64,000 nucleotides of DNA, taken from the NCBI RefSeq assembly GCF_001298675.1, contig NZ_CYIG01000004.1:1-64000 (forward strand), written 5' to 3'. Below the pieces are notes generated by a model that had not been told where the DNA came from, ran no database searches, and worked only from the letters and a program-made list of their open reading frames with translations. The translations under genes and the position numbers were made by a program. Within the stretch, counting starts at the first letter, position 1. Each line of letters starts with the position of its first letter. Shown here piece by piece: positions 29,334 through 39,971 of this stretch. This DNA comes from Paenacidovorax caeni. GTDB lineage: Bacteria; Pseudomonadota; Gammaproteobacteria; Burkholderiales; Burkholderiaceae_C.

Positions 29334-31208
29334 TCATGCAGACTCTACGCTGCTGCGCCTGGGGCGCGGCTCAAACAGCCGCACCGCCTGCTCCCGGCCC
29401 TTGACCTCAAAGGCCCCCCGGTCGATGAATTCGAACGCTTCGCCGCATTGTGCCCGCGTCGCTTCGGAAACGAGCACCGTGGCAACCCCCTTGGTGCAGC
29501 CTTCGATGCGACTCGCCAGGTTCACGGTGTCACCGATGGCCGTGTAGTCCAGACGGCGCTGCGTACCCAGAAAACCGACCACCGCCGGGCCGGTGTGCAC
29601 GCCGATGCCGATGGCGAAGCGCACCGCAGGATCCTCGCGTGCCAGGTCGCTGGCAAAGCGCTCCAACGCCTCGGCCATGGCCAGCGCAGCCTGCACAGCC
29701 AGCACGGCGTGCTGCGGCTGTGCCATGGGCGCCCCCCAGAAGGCCATGATGGCGTCACCGATGAATTTATCCAGCGTACCCTGGTGGCGGAAGATCACCT
29801 CGACCTGCATCTCGAAATAGCGGTTCAGCAGCGCCACGATTTCCTCGGGGCGGCGGTGCTCCGACAGGCTGGTGAAGCCCCGGATGTCAGAGAACAGCAC
29901 CGTCACCTCGCGGCTCGCCGATACCTGGGCCTGGGCCACCTGGGCGGGCTCCGAGAGTGCCGACGCGATGCGCGGATCAACAAAGCGCGCGAACATATCC
30001 TGCACATGGCGGCGCTGCGCCATTTCCAGCCGCGCCGACAACAGGCCAAACGCCAGCAACGCCACGCCCCCCAGCACCAGGGCCGACACGGGAATCCAGT
30101 ACACCTGCCCCCACAGCGCCGCCAGCGCTCCGGCCAGGGCTAGCAGCACCACCAACGCGAACCCGGCCATGGTGACCGCCTGTGGCAAGCGTGCGGCGAA
30201 CGCCAGGCCCAGCGCCGCAATCAGGCCCAACGCCAGCGCCGGGCTGGCCCAGGCTGGCGCTGGCCGCAGCCAGTCACCCTGGGCCAGGTTGGCCACGCCT
30301 GTGGCCAGCACGAAGGGCCCGGGGGTGGTCGTGGCCACCGGCGTAGGCACGAAATCGTGCAGGCCGCTGGCAGTGGCGCCGATGATGATGACCTTGCCGC
30401 GCGCATCGAAGGGCAATTGCCCATCCCCCGTCTGCGTCGCCAGGTAGGCCTGGGCGTAGGGAATGCGTGTGAACTCGCGCCCATACCAGTGCAGGCGAAA
30501 GCGCGGCTGCGGTGGCTGCGGCAGGCCCAGGTCGTGCGCCACGCGGCCCAGCAGGTGGGGAATCCACCAGCCTTGCACGTCGCGGCCCAGCTCGGTACTG
30601 CGGCCGATGCCGTCGTCGTCTTTAATGAAGTTGATGTAGCCGGTGCGCCAAACCTCGGGCGGCAGCGCCGTGGGACCGTCGATGCCGTAGCGCGCATCGG
30701 GCTGCGCGCCCGGCCCAGGGCGGATGCCCATGGCCGGGGGGGCCAGCGCCAGCGGCGCCTGCTGGGCCGAATCCTCCAGCAGCACCATGGGCACGTAGGC
30801 GCGCTCGAACGCCAGGGCTTCGGCCAGCGCGGCATCATTCTCCGGACGGAAGCGGTCGGGCGGCGAGAGAATCAGGTCAAGCAGGATGGCGCGCGGCTGC
30901 TGGCGCGCCAGCGCGGTGATCAGCTCGGCATGGATCACGCGCGGCCAGGCCCAGGCGCCGGCCAGTTCGAACATCTGCGGGTCCTTGAGCGAGGGCTGGT
31001 CGATGTCGATGATGACCACGTCCTGCGGCGGCACCCTGCCCTGCGCATGCCAGCGCAGCAGCACGTCGCCGAAGCGGTTGTCCAGCGCCTCCAGCAGGTG
31101 CAGGCCCTGCAGTTCGGCCAGCGCCAGGGCGGCCAGCAGCAGCCCCAGCGCGGCATGGAGCGCGCGACGCCCCCAACGCTGGCGCAGTTGCTGTAAAGAA
31201 ATGTGCAC
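29334..31208 (-). CDS. CHASE2-domain class III adenylate cyclase
   Basis: Membrane sensor cyclase of about 624 residues. One N-terminal membrane segment leads to a periplasmic CHASE2 domain (about 35-285; IDIDQPSLKDPQ, GINFIKDDDG-like and FVPTP features). Three membrane segments follow (about 295-370), then a class III catalytic domain (about 410-600). The metal acids are in LFSDIRGFTSLSEH, and GDAIMAFWGAP and YTAIGDTVNLASRIE are present. Start is uncertain: GTG at 31208 is given, with TTG at 31244 possible, and no clear ribosome site for either. Confidence 0.87.
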   Translation of the reverse strand: MHISLQQLRQRWGRRALHAALGLLLAALALAELQGLHLLEALDNRFGDVLLRWHAQGRVPPQDVVIIDIDQPSLKDPQMFELAGAWAWPRVIHAELITALARQQPRAILLDLILSPPDRFRPENDAALAEALAFERAYVPMVLLEDSAQQAPLALAPPAMGIRPGPGAQPDARYGIDGPTALPPEVWRTGYINFIKDDDGIGRSTELGRDVQGWWIPHLLGRVAHDLGLPQPPQPRFRLHWYGREFTRIPYAQAYLATQTGDGQLPFDARGKVIIIGATASGLHDFVPTPVATTTPGPFVLATGVANLAQGDWLRPAPAWASPALALGLIAALGLAFAARLPQAVTMAGFALVVLLALAGALAALWGQVYWIPVSALVLGGVALLAFGLLSARLEMAQRRHVQDMFARFVDPRIASALSEPAQVAQAQVSASREVTVLFSDIRGFTSLSEHRRPEEIVALLNRYFEMQVEVIFRHQGTLDKFIGDAIMAFWGAPMAQPQHAVLAVQAALAMAEALERFASDLAREDPAVRFAIGIGVHTGPAVVGFLGTQRRLDYTAIGDTVNLASRIEGCTKGVATVLVSEATRAQCGEAFEFIDRGAFEVKGREQAVRLFEPRPRRSSVESA

Positions 31209-31248
31209 GGTGCGAGTATGGCGGCAGGCGCACACTGGCGTCAACGCG

Positions 31249-31310
31249 TTTTTGCTCTCCTATTCATAGCTGGTAGCGCTTGGCTGCAAAGGTCTGGCGC
31301 CTTTTTTGAC
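31249..31310. repeat. Dispersed inverted repeat, copy 5
   Basis: TTTTGCTCTCCTATTCATAGCT followed by GGTAGCGCTTGG and then a diverged right arm (TCTGGCGCCTTTTTT). It lies between emrE and the cyclase gene. Confidence 0.7.
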
Positions 31311-31334
31311 TCTGAATTCCCAGCGATGCTGGCG

Positions 31335-31673
31335 TCAATGCGCCGCTGTCTTGGAGAACAGCTGGATCACCGCCACCCCGGCCACGATGAGGCCGATGCC
31401 CAGCAGCGCCGCCAGATCGAGCTTCTGGCCGTGCAGGAGCCAGCCCAGGGCCGAGATGAGGACGATGCCCAGCCCGGACCACACGGCGTACACCACGCCC
31501 GTGGGCAGGCTTTTCATGACCAGCGACAGCATGTAGAACGCCAGGCCGTAGCCCAGCACGCACACCGCACTGGGCAGCCAGCGTGTGAAGCCGTCCGAGG
31601 CCTTGAGCGCCGTGGTGGCGACGACCTCGGCCACGATGGCAATGCCCAGCAGGGCCGTGGGGTGCAATGTCAT
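31335..31673 (-). CDS. emrE: SMR-family multidrug efflux protein (EmrE-like)
   Basis: Four-helix small multidrug resistance transporter, 112 residues, exporting cationic compounds in exchange for protons. The essential membrane glutamate is residue 16 in [14 protein letters not shown]. The third helix ([18 protein letters not shown]) and the GQKLDL loop match EmrE more closely than SugE/Gdx. The start at 31673 lies four bases after the sirtuin stop, so the two genes are probably cotranscribed. Confidence 0.88.
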   Translation of the reverse strand: MTLHPTALLGIAIVAEVVATTALKASDGFTRWLPSAVCVLGYGLAFYMLSLVMKSLPTGVVYAVWSGLGIVLISALGWLLHGQKLDLAALLGIGLIVAGVAVIQLFSKTAAH

Positions 31674-31677
31674 GGGT

Positions 31678-32421
31678 TTACTCCTGGGGGTCGGCAGGCG
31701 CCAGCAGCGCTGGCAGGCATTGCGCCGCCGTGCCGCGCAGCACGGCATGGGCGGCATCGTCGAGTTCGCTGGGCGCGGGGTTGAGCACGGCAACCTGCGC
31801 CCCGGCTTCCCGCGCCAAACGGGCCAGCCCTGCGGCGGGGTAAACAGCACCTGCCGTCCCCACCACCAGCATCAGGTCACAGGCGCGCGCGGCCTGCTGC
31901 GCCGCCTCCAGCACCGCCAGCGGCAAGGCTTCGCCGAACCAGACCACGCCGGGGCGCAGCAGGTTGCCACAGGTGCTGCAGTACGGCGGCTCGCCAGCCG
32001 CGGAATCTTCCAGGTGGCAGCAGGGGCGCGGCGGGTTGAGCCAGCGGTCGGCCAGGAGGTCGCCGTGCAGGCACAGCACATCTGGGCTGCCGGCCTGCTG
32101 GTGCAGGCCGTCCACGTTCTGGGTGATGAGCGTCAGCCGCCCGGGATGGCGCTGCGCGAAATGCGCCAGCGCCACGTGTCCGGCATTCGGCGCCACACCG
32201 CGCAGCAGCGCGCGGCGGTGCGCATACCAGCGCCAGACCAAGCCGGGCTGGGCGCGGTAGCCCGCCTCGGTGGCCATGTCCTCGGGACGGTACTGCGCCC
32301 AGTAGCCGGTTTGCGCATCGCGGAAGGTGGGCACGCCCGACTCGGCGCTCATGCCCGCGCCCGTGAGCACGGCAATGCGCCGGGCCGTCTGCAGCCAGGC
32401 GCGCACCCGCGCCACGCCCAC
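31678..32421 (-). CDS. Sir2-family NAD-dependent deacylase
   Basis: Sirtuin of 247 residues. NAD-binding motifs [15 protein letters not shown] and ITQNVDGLH are present, with the catalytic His in CLHGDLL. A small zinc module has [18 protein letters not shown]. Start is GTG at 32421, four bases after the rlmB stop, with no better ATG nearby. Substrates unknown. It belongs to a rlmB-sirtuin-emrE run. Confidence 0.88.
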   Translation of the reverse strand: MGVARVRAWLQTARRIAVLTGAGMSAESGVPTFRDAQTGYWAQYRPEDMATEAGYRAQPGLVWRWYAHRRALLRGVAPNAGHVALAHFAQRHPGRLTLITQNVDGLHQQAGSPDVLCLHGDLLADRWLNPPRPCCHLEDSAAGEPPYCSTCGNLLRPGVVWFGEALPLAVLEAAQQAARACDLMLVVGTAGAVYPAAGLARLAREAGAQVAVLNPAPSELDDAAHAVLRGTAAQCLPALLAPADPQE

Positions 32422-32425
32422 GGTC

Positions 32426-33181
32426 TTAGCCCCCGCGCTGGCGCAGCGCTTCGTACAGGCACACGGCGCTGGCCACGGAGACGTTCAGGCTCTCCACCGC
32501 ACCCTGCATGGGAATGCCGACCAGCTCGTCGCAGGTCTTGCGCGTGAGCTGGCGCATGCCCGGGCCCTCGGCGCCCAGCACCAGGGCCACGGGGCCTTTC
32601 AGGTCCACCTGGTACAGGGTCTTGTCCGCATCGCCGCTGGTGCCGATGACCCAGATGTTGCGCTCCTTCAGTTCGGTCAGCGTGCGCGCCAGGTTGGTCA
32701 CCATGAAGTACGGCACCGTCTCGGCCGCGCCACTGGCGACCTTGGCCACCGTGGCGTTGATGCCAACGGCATGGTCCTTGGGCGCAATCACGGCGTGCGC
32801 GCCCGCGCCGTCGGCCACGCGCAGGCAGGCGCCGAGGTTGTGCGGGTCGGTCACGCCGTCGAGTACCAGCAACAACGGGTTGACCACGCCGTCGGCTTCG
32901 AGCTGGTCGAGCAGCTCGTCCAGCGAGCGCTGCTGCACCACCGCCTCCACGCGCGCCGCCACGCCCTGGTGGCCGTGGCTGCCGGCCAGCTTCGACAGGC
33001 GCAGGCCGTCGGCCTCGATCAGGCGTACCCCGGCCTCTTTGGCGCGCTCGATGAACTGGCGCATGCGCGCGTCGCGGCGCGTGGGCTCGTAATAGATTTC
33101 AATGACGGATTGGGGCGCCGTCTTCAGGCGCACGCCCACGGCGTGAAAGCCGAACAGGACTTTGGGGGTGGAGGCAGACAT
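32426..33181 (-). CDS. rlmB: 23S rRNA (Gm2251) 2'-O-methyltransferase RlmB
   Basis: SpoU-class RNA methyltransferase, 251 residues, acting on the peptidyl-transferase loop of 23S rRNA. The N-terminal substrate domain begins [12 protein letters not shown]. The knot-forming motifs are [27 protein letters not shown] and [21 protein letters not shown]. The 160-base gap upstream has a perfect 9-bp hairpin (33203-33226) and no gene. Confidence 0.95.
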   Translation of the reverse strand: MSASTPKVLFGFHAVGVRLKTAPQSVIEIYYEPTRRDARMRQFIERAKEAGVRLIEADGLRLSKLAGSHGHQGVAARVEAVVQQRSLDELLDQLEADGVVNPLLLVLDGVTDPHNLGACLRVADGAGAHAVIAPKDHAVGINATVAKVASGAAETVPYFMVTNLARTLTELKERNIWVIGTSGDADKTLYQVDLKGPVALVLGAEGPGMRQLTRKTCDELVGIPMQGAVESLNVSVASAVCLYEALRQRGG

Positions 33182-33341
33182 GGGCGCGATTATCCGGCGC
33201 CGCAGGCCAGGCAGGCTGGCCTGCCTCTCTCACCCCTGCGGAAAAACCCTGGCAGTGGCACAAAATCACCGCGCCCATGCCAAACGCCACCGGGCCACAG
33301 AAGGGCTGCGGCGGTGGCGAAAGGGCACAAGCCCAGCGTCT

Positions 33342-34175
33342 TCAAGCGCCGCGCAGCGCCCGCGCGTGGTGCGCCACATGCTCACCGATGAAGCTGGCGA
33401 TGAAGTAGTAGCTGTGGTCGTAGCCCGGCCACAGGCGCAGCGTCAGCGGGTGGCCGGCCTGGCTGCAGGCGGCGCGCAGCAGCTCGGGCTGCAGTTGCGG
33501 CAGGAATTCATCGTCCTCGCCCTGGTCCACGAGCAGCGGCAGGCGCTCGCGCGCCGTGGCGACCAGCGCGACCGCATCGTGTGCGGCCCAGGCGGCGCGA
33601 TCGTCGCCCAGGTACGCAGCAAACACTTTCTGCCCCCACGGCACCTGCGAGGGTGCCACGATGGGCGCAAAGGCCGACACGCTGGCGTAGCGCCCCGGGT
33701 GGCGCAGCGCCAGTGTCAGCGCGCCGTGCCCGCCCATGCTGTGGCCGAAGATGGCTCTTTTTTCCGTGGCGGGAAAGTGCTGCTCCACCAGCGCGGGCAG
33801 CTCGTTCACCACGTAGTCCTCCATGCGGAAGTGCGGCGCCCAGGGGGCCTGCGTGGCGTTGAGGTAGAAGCCCGCGCCCTGCCCCAGGTCGTAGCCCGGG
33901 TCGTCGGCCACCGCGGCGCCACGCGGGCTGGTGTCCGGCGCCACCAGGATCAGCCCGTGCTGCGCCGCGTGCTGCTGCGCGCCGGCCTTGGTGATGAAGT
34001 TCTGCTCGGTGCAGGTCAGGCCCGAGAGCCAGTACAGCACCGGGCAGCGCTCGCCCGCCAGGGCTGCGGGCGGCAGGTACACGCCCAGCCGCATTTCGCA
34101 GCCCAGCGCGCTGCTGGTGTGTTTCCACACTTCCTGGCGGCCGCCGAAGCTGGCATGGTGTTCGATGCGTTCCAT
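33342..34175 (-). CDS. fghA: S-formylglutathione hydrolase
   Basis: Esterase of 277 residues that completes glutathione-dependent formaldehyde oxidation, yielding formate and glutathione. The nucleophile Ser is in GHSMGGHGAL. Asp (DQGEDDEF) and His (GYDHSYYF) complete the triad. SGLTCTEQNF is a family signature. It follows the dehydrogenase gene after a repeat copy. Confidence 0.95.
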   Translation of the reverse strand: MERIEHHASFGGRQEVWKHTSSALGCEMRLGVYLPPAALAGERCPVLYWLSGLTCTEQNFITKAGAQQHAAQHGLILVAPDTSPRGAAVADDPGYDLGQGAGFYLNATQAPWAPHFRMEDYVVNELPALVEQHFPATEKRAIFGHSMGGHGALTLALRHPGRYASVSAFAPIVAPSQVPWGQKVFAAYLGDDRAAWAAHDAVALVATARERLPLLVDQGEDDEFLPQLQPELLRAACSQAGHPLTLRLWPGYDHSYYFIASFIGEHVAHHARALRGA

Positions 34176-34183
34176 CGCTGATT

Positions 34184-34244
34184 TGCTCCTGATTGAATAG
34201 CTGCCAGCGCCTTCTAGATAAGCGCTGGAGCCGTTTCTGCTTGA
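34184..34244. repeat. Dispersed inverted repeat, copy 6
   Basis: GCTCCTGATTGAATAGCTGCC then AGCGC ... AAGCGCTGGAGCC. It sits in the 83-base gap between the dehydrogenase and fghA genes. Confidence 0.75.
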
Positions 34245-34258
34245 AATCCAGGCGGCGA

Positions 34259-35736
<1,478 letters not shown>

Positions 35737-35754
35737 GGTACCCGGGGGGAGTAT
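35737..35754. promoter_or_regulatory. FrmR-type operator 2
   Basis: GGTACCCGGGGGGAGTAT, a direct repeat of the right part of operator 1 with two differences over 17 bases. It ends at the stop codon of the ABC ATPase gene. Confidence 0.5.
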
Positions 35755-36458
35755 CAAGCAGCAGCGCGTGTTTCATCGCGCGCAACGCGCCCTGCCTCGA
35801 TGGTGATGCAGCGCTCGCACTGCGCGGCGATGGCGCGGTCGTGCGTCACCAGCACCAGCGTCGTGCCACGCTCGCGGTTCAGGTCGAACATCAGCCGCAT
35901 CACGGCCTCGCCAGTGGCAAAGTCGAGGCTGCCCGTGGGTTCGTCGGCCAGCAGCAGCGCGGGCTGCACGACGAAGGCGCGCGCCAGCGCCACGCGCTGC
36001 TGCTCGCCGCCCGACAGCACCTTGGGGTAGTGCCCCAGGCGCTGGCCCAGGCCCACGCGGCCCAGCATCTCGGTAGCCTGCTTGCGGGCGTCGCGCTGCC
36101 CGGCGAGCTCCAGCGGCAGCATCACGTTCTCCAGCGCCGTGAGGTTGCCCATGAGCTGAAAGCTCTGGAACACGAAGCCGACCTGGCGCGCACGCAAGGC
36201 GGCGCGCGCGTCTTCATCCAGCGCGAACAGGTCCTGCCCGTTCAGCCGCACGGTACCGCGCGTGGGCGTATCTAGCCCGGCGATGATGGACAGCAGCGTG
36301 CTCTTGCCCGAACCCGATGCGCCGACGATAGCGGCGGTTTCCCGTGCCGCCAGCCGGAAATCGATATCCCGCAGAATGTCGAGCGTGCCGGTGGAGTCCG
36401 ACACCGACTTGAAAACATGCTCGACCGCGACCAGCGGCGGGGAAGTGAAATCAGACAT
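35754..36458 (-). CDS. ABC transporter ATPase (YbbA/LolD-like)
   Basis: ATPase of 234 residues of the LolD/MacB group. Walker A GASGSGKST, signature LSGGEQQRVALARA, Walker B LLLADEPTGSLD and the switch His (VTHD) are intact. It is divergent from tesA with 18 bases between the start codons, the same pairing as ybbA-tesA in E. coli. The partner permease (YbbP-like) is not next to it. The longer upstream frame overlaps tesA and is rejected. Confidence 0.9.
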   Translation of the reverse strand: MSDFTSPPLVAVEHVFKSVSDSTGTLDILRDIDFRLAARETAAIVGASGSGKSTLLSIIAGLDTPTRGTVRLNGQDLFALDEDARAALRARQVGFVFQSFQLMGNLTALENVMLPLELAGQRDARKQATEMLGRVGLGQRLGHYPKVLSGGEQQRVALARAFVVQPALLLADEPTGSLDFATGEAVMRLMFDLNRERGTTLVLVTHDRAIAAQCERCITIEAGRVARDETRAAA

Positions 36459-36476
36459 GAAAGGCCTAACGTGGTG

Positions 36477-37115
36477 ATGGGAACGGTGGATCGGCGTGAC
36501 TTTATCCTGAGCCTGGCGGCCATCACCGCCGGGGGACATGCCGCTGCCCAAAGCGCACCCGGCACCACCATCCTGGTGCTGGGCGACTCGATGAGCGCCG
36601 AGTACGGGCTGGCGCGCGGCACCGGCTGGGTCGCGCTGCTGGCGCAGCGGCTGGCGCAGCAGAAAATTGCGGCCGAGGTGGTCAACGCCAGCATCAGCGG
36701 CGACACCACGGCCGGCGGGCGCGCGCGCCTGCCCGCGCTGCTGGCGCAGCACCGGCCCTCCGTTGTGGTGATCGAACTCGGCGGCAACGACGCACTGCGC
36801 GGCCTGCCGCTGCAATCCACCGAGGCCAACCTGACCGCCATGGCCCAGGCCGCGCGAAAGGCCGGGGCGCGCGTGCTGCTGGTAGGCATGCAGGTGCCGC
36901 CAAACTATGGCGCTGACTACACGCGCCGCTTCGCCGCGCTGTTCCACACCGTGGCCCAGGCGCAAAAGGCGGCGCTGGTGCCTTTTCTGCTGCAAGGCGT
37001 GGCCGACGGGCCGGAGCCGACCAAGCTGTTCCAGGCCGACCGCATTCACCCCACGGCGCAGGCGCAGCCGACGATGCTGGAGAACGTCTGGCCGGCCTTG
37101 AAGAAATTACTCTGA
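36477..37115 (+). CDS. tesA: TesA-type SGNH arylesterase/lysophospholipase
   Basis: Periplasmic GDSL/SGNH hydrolase, 212 residues. The nucleophile block is VLGDSMSAEYG, Gly/Asn are in block II and GGND in block III, and the catalytic Asp-His are in DRIHP. The N-terminus has MGTVDRRDFILSL before a hydrophobic stretch ending at AAAQ, consistent with export. Start ATG at 36477; GTG codons just upstream are possible. It is divergent from the ABC ATPase and overlaps the next opposing gene tail by nine bases. Confidence 0.9.
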   Translation: MGTVDRRDFILSLAAITAGGHAAAQSAPGTTILVLGDSMSAEYGLARGTGWVALLAQRLAQQKIAAEVVNASISGDTTAGGRARLPALLAQHRPSVVVIELGGNDALRGLPLQSTEANLTAMAQAARKAGARVLLVGMQVPPNYGADYTRRFAALFHTVAQAQKAALVPFLLQGVADGPEPTKLFQADRIHPTAQAQPTMLENVWPALKKLL

Positions 37116-37904
37116 CGGTACGGGCTCCTGGGGCTCCAGCGCCGCGCGGTAGGCGTGCCAGCTCGCGTGGCCCAGCAGCGGCCCCGTCACCAGCAGGCCC
37201 GCGCCCCAGGGCCACAGCGACAACCCCACCAAGAGCGTGATGAGCGCGCCCCACCAGAGCATGACGCCGGGGTTTTCCACCACCACGCGCATGCTGGTGA
37301 TGGCGGCGGTCATGGCGTCGGTGTCCCGGTCCAGGATCATCGGGATCGATACCACCGTGCTGGCAAACACCAGCGCCGCGAACACGCCCCCCACCAGGGT
37401 GTAGACCGCCACGAACTCCCAGTTTTCAGGGTTGAACACCGCCTGCATGACGCCGGTGGTGGAAGGCAGCCCGGTATTGAAGAACACCGCGAACACCACC
37501 AAAGAGGCACGCCCCCACAACAACTCGAGCACGATCAACACCAGCACCAGCATGCCCATGCTGCCCATGTGGCTGCGCCAGCACACCAGCGACTGGCCCA
37601 GGTGCGCCGCCTGGCCCGCTTCGTGGCGGCGGCTGGCGTCATACAGGCCCAAGGCCAGGAAAGGCCCCAGCAGCAGGCAGCCACTGGCCAGCGACATGGT
37701 GTATTCGGGCTGGGTGCGGAACACCCAGCCCAGCACAGCAGCCATGAGCCAAAAGCCTGCGCCGTAGAACAGCCCCACGGCAGGGGCTCGGGCCAGGTCA
37801 CGCAGGCCCAGGGTAAGCCAGCGCAGCGGCGCCCCCAGGCCCAGGGGACGCAGCACCACTTGCGAGCTCCGTGGTGCGGGAGGTTGTGCGGTAGGGGCGG
37901 TCAT
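37107..37904 (-). CDS. DUF2189 integral membrane protein
   Basis: Membrane protein of 265 residues with about six hydrophobic segments, matching the DUF2189 family (RPLGLGAPLRWLTLGLRDL near the start and LLDRDTDAM-like SIPMILDRDTDAMTA near residue 195). These are often near cytochrome oxidase genes in other genomes, but here the neighbours are tesA and metC. Function unknown. Its last nine bases overlap tesA tail-to-tail. Confidence 0.82.
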   Translation of the reverse strand: MTAPTAQPPAPRSSQVVLRPLGLGAPLRWLTLGLRDLARAPAVGLFYGAGFWLMAAVLGWVFRTQPEYTMSLASGCLLLGPFLALGLYDASRRHEAGQAAHLGQSLVCWRSHMGSMGMLVLVLIVLELLWGRASLVVFAVFFNTGLPSTTGVMQAVFNPENWEFVAVYTLVGGVFAALVFASTVVSIPMILDRDTDAMTAAITSMRVVVENPGVMLWWGALITLLVGLSLWPWGAGLLVTGPLLGHASWHAYRAALEPQEPVPSE

Positions 37905-38022
37905 GGCGGAAACCGGCGGCGCGGCAGCTGTGGCGACATACCCACCTTAGCCGCGTTGCGTATTGATAGCCATCAAGGAAACTACCACCCTACCCCCTTC
38001 GGGTCGGGCCGCCCCCTCGGAT

Positions 38023-39231
38023 TCAGAACGCTGCTGCCAGCGCCTGAGCGAGGTCGCGGCGCAAATCCTCCTGCGCTTCCAGACCAATGGAAAAACGCAC
38101 GACCGTGCCCGCGCGCAGGTGCGGCGTGGGCCGCTGGCGCATGCTGGCCAACTCGTAAGGCATCACCAGGCTGATGGGTCCGCCCCAGCTGTAGCCAATC
38201 TTGAACAACTGCAGGCTGTCGCAAAAACGGTCCACCTGTGCCTGCGAATGGCGGGCGTCGATAACCACGCTGAACAAGCCTGCCGCAGCGTCGGCCTGGC
38301 CGCACAGCGCCTGCCAATGGGCATGCCCAGGCGCCCCCGGCAACGCCGGGTGCAGCACCTGCGCCACGGCGGCCTGCGTAGCCAGCCAGCGCGCCAGTTC
38401 GCGTGCGACCTGGTCGTGCGCACGGTAGCGCAGCGCCATGCTGGGCAGCGCGCGCAGCACGGCCTCGACGTCGTTGGCACCCACGCCCAGGCCCAGGCGC
38501 ATGTGGGTGAGTTTGATTTTCAGGTGCAGCGCCTCATCGCGCGTGACGATGCTGCCCATGAGCACGTCGCCGCCGCCACTCGGATATTTGGTAAGCGCGT
38601 GCGCCGATACGTCCACGCCCAGGCTACCGTCGCCACACAGGTCAAAGGGGGCAAAAGCCAGGCCCGCGCCCCAGGTGTTGTCCAGCGCCGTGCACACGCC
38701 GCGCGCGCGGCAGATGCGCACCAGCTCGGGCAGATCAGGAAACTCCAGCGTGACCGAGCCCGGCGCCTCCAGCCATACCAGGCGGGTGGCGGGCGTGATC
38801 TTGGCGGCCAGATCCTGCGGGTCCATGGCGTCGTACAGCACGTGGCGGATGCCGTAATGCGCCAGCTCCACCTCGGCCAGCGCCTTGTTCGGGCCGTAGG
38901 CGTTGTCGGGAATCAGCACCTCATCACCCGTGCGCAGCAGCGCCAGCGCCACGGTCGCCAGGGCAGCCAGGCCGCTGGGCACCAGCAGGCACTGCCGCCC
39001 GCCCTCCAAGGTGGCCAAACGTTCTTCTAGCAGGTAAGTGGTGGGGGTGCCGTGCAGGCCGTAGGTGTAGCCTGTTTTGTCCTTCCACTCGCGCTCGCGC
39101 ATGGCGGCGACATTGGGAAAAATGACGGTGGACGCCTTGAAAACCCCGGGCTGGGGCGCCACGAAGCCTTCGGGTGGCTGGTAGGGGTGGTGGACGATGC
39201 GGGTACGAATGTCGGGCGTGGAATCGTTCAT
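38023..39231 (-). CDS. metC: Cystathionine beta-lyase
   Basis: Cys/Met-metabolism PLP enzyme, 402 residues, splitting cystathionine to homocysteine, pyruvate and ammonia. The PLP lysine is in VSAHALTKYPSGGGDVLMG. The bacterial MetC features YGLHGTPTTYLLEERLA and the PSGLAAL loop are present. It stands alone, not next to metE/metR. Other sulfur-lyase activities are possible. Confidence 0.9.
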   Translation of the reverse strand: MNDSTPDIRTRIVHHPYQPPEGFVAPQPGVFKASTVIFPNVAAMREREWKDKTGYTYGLHGTPTTYLLEERLATLEGGRQCLLVPSGLAALATVALALLRTGDEVLIPDNAYGPNKALAEVELAHYGIRHVLYDAMDPQDLAAKITPATRLVWLEAPGSVTLEFPDLPELVRICRARGVCTALDNTWGAGLAFAPFDLCGDGSLGVDVSAHALTKYPSGGGDVLMGSIVTRDEALHLKIKLTHMRLGLGVGANDVEAVLRALPSMALRYRAHDQVARELARWLATQAAVAQVLHPALPGAPGHAHWQALCGQADAAAGLFSVVIDARHSQAQVDRFCDSLQLFKIGYSWGGPISLVMPYELASMRQRPTPHLRAGTVVRFSIGLEAQEDLRRDLAQALAAAF

Positions 39232-39277
39232 GCCCGCATCGTAGCGCGCCCGCCAGGGCGGGCGCGCAGCGGCGGCA

Positions 39278-39814
39278 TCAGCCCGCGTGCACGGTGAGCT
39301 GGTTGTTCACCCCGCCCACGCCCTTCACGCCCTTGGCAATGCCGGTGGCGCGCTCCTTGGCCTGGGCCGTCGGCGCGGGGCCGCTGAGGGTGACCACGCC
39401 GCCCTTGGTGTCCACGTTGATTTTCAACGCGCTCAGCTCGGGATCCTTGGCCAGGCCTGCGGCCACTTGGGCAGTGATTGCGGCGTCATCCGCCACGCCC
39501 AGCGCCTTGCCGGCGGCTTCCTTGGCCGCATCGCCAGCGTCCTTCAGGGCAGCCTCGGCCTTGGCAGCGCCATCTTCCACCTTGGCCGAGGTGGTCTCCA
39601 TGGCCTGCTCGGTCTTGCGCTGCGCGTCCTCGGCCACTTGCTCCGCCTTGCGCTGGGCATCCGCAGCGGCTTGCTCCGTCTTGGCAACGGCAGCATCGAG
39701 CTTCTGGCCGACGGTCTGCTCCTCGTCTTTCTTGCCACAGGCGGCCAAGCCCAGGGCCAGGGCACTGATGGCCAGGAAGCTCACCATGCGTTGGGTCGGT
39801 TGGCGGTAATTCAT
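39278..39814 (-). CDS. BON-domain lipoprotein
   Basis: Lipoprotein of 178 residues. The lipobox is LGLAACGKK (Cys about 26). A long charged helical region follows (about 30-105), with repeats of the type AAADAQRKAEQVAEDAQRKTEQA, likely coiled coil. The C-terminal BON domain (about 108-175) contains GVVTLSGPAPT. OsmY/DolP-like proteins of this kind act at the envelope. TACTCCTTGG-side sequence gives a fair ribosome site. Confidence 0.85.
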   Translation of the reverse strand: MNYRQPTQRMVSFLAISALALGLAACGKKDEEQTVGQKLDAAVAKTEQAAADAQRKAEQVAEDAQRKTEQAMETTSAKVEDGAAKAEAALKDAGDAAKEAAGKALGVADDAAITAQVAAGLAKDPELSALKINVDTKGGVVTLSGPAPTAQAKERATGIAKGVKGVGGVNNQLTVHAG

Positions 39815-39971
39815 GTGCGTTACTCCTTGGTGCTGGTTGCAATGGAAATCAATGGTTCGCACTGTACGGCCCCGTGCGGCTGCGGGCGGTCGGACGCCGC
39901 CGAATCGACTGTAGGACGGCGCCGCATCGCCCCGCGCAGGCGATCGCGGCAAAGGCCCCGACAATCGCGGC

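Noticed and set aside
37955-37980. TTGATAGCCATCAAG as another repeat copy
   Set aside because: It lacks the GCGCTT core and the paired arm.
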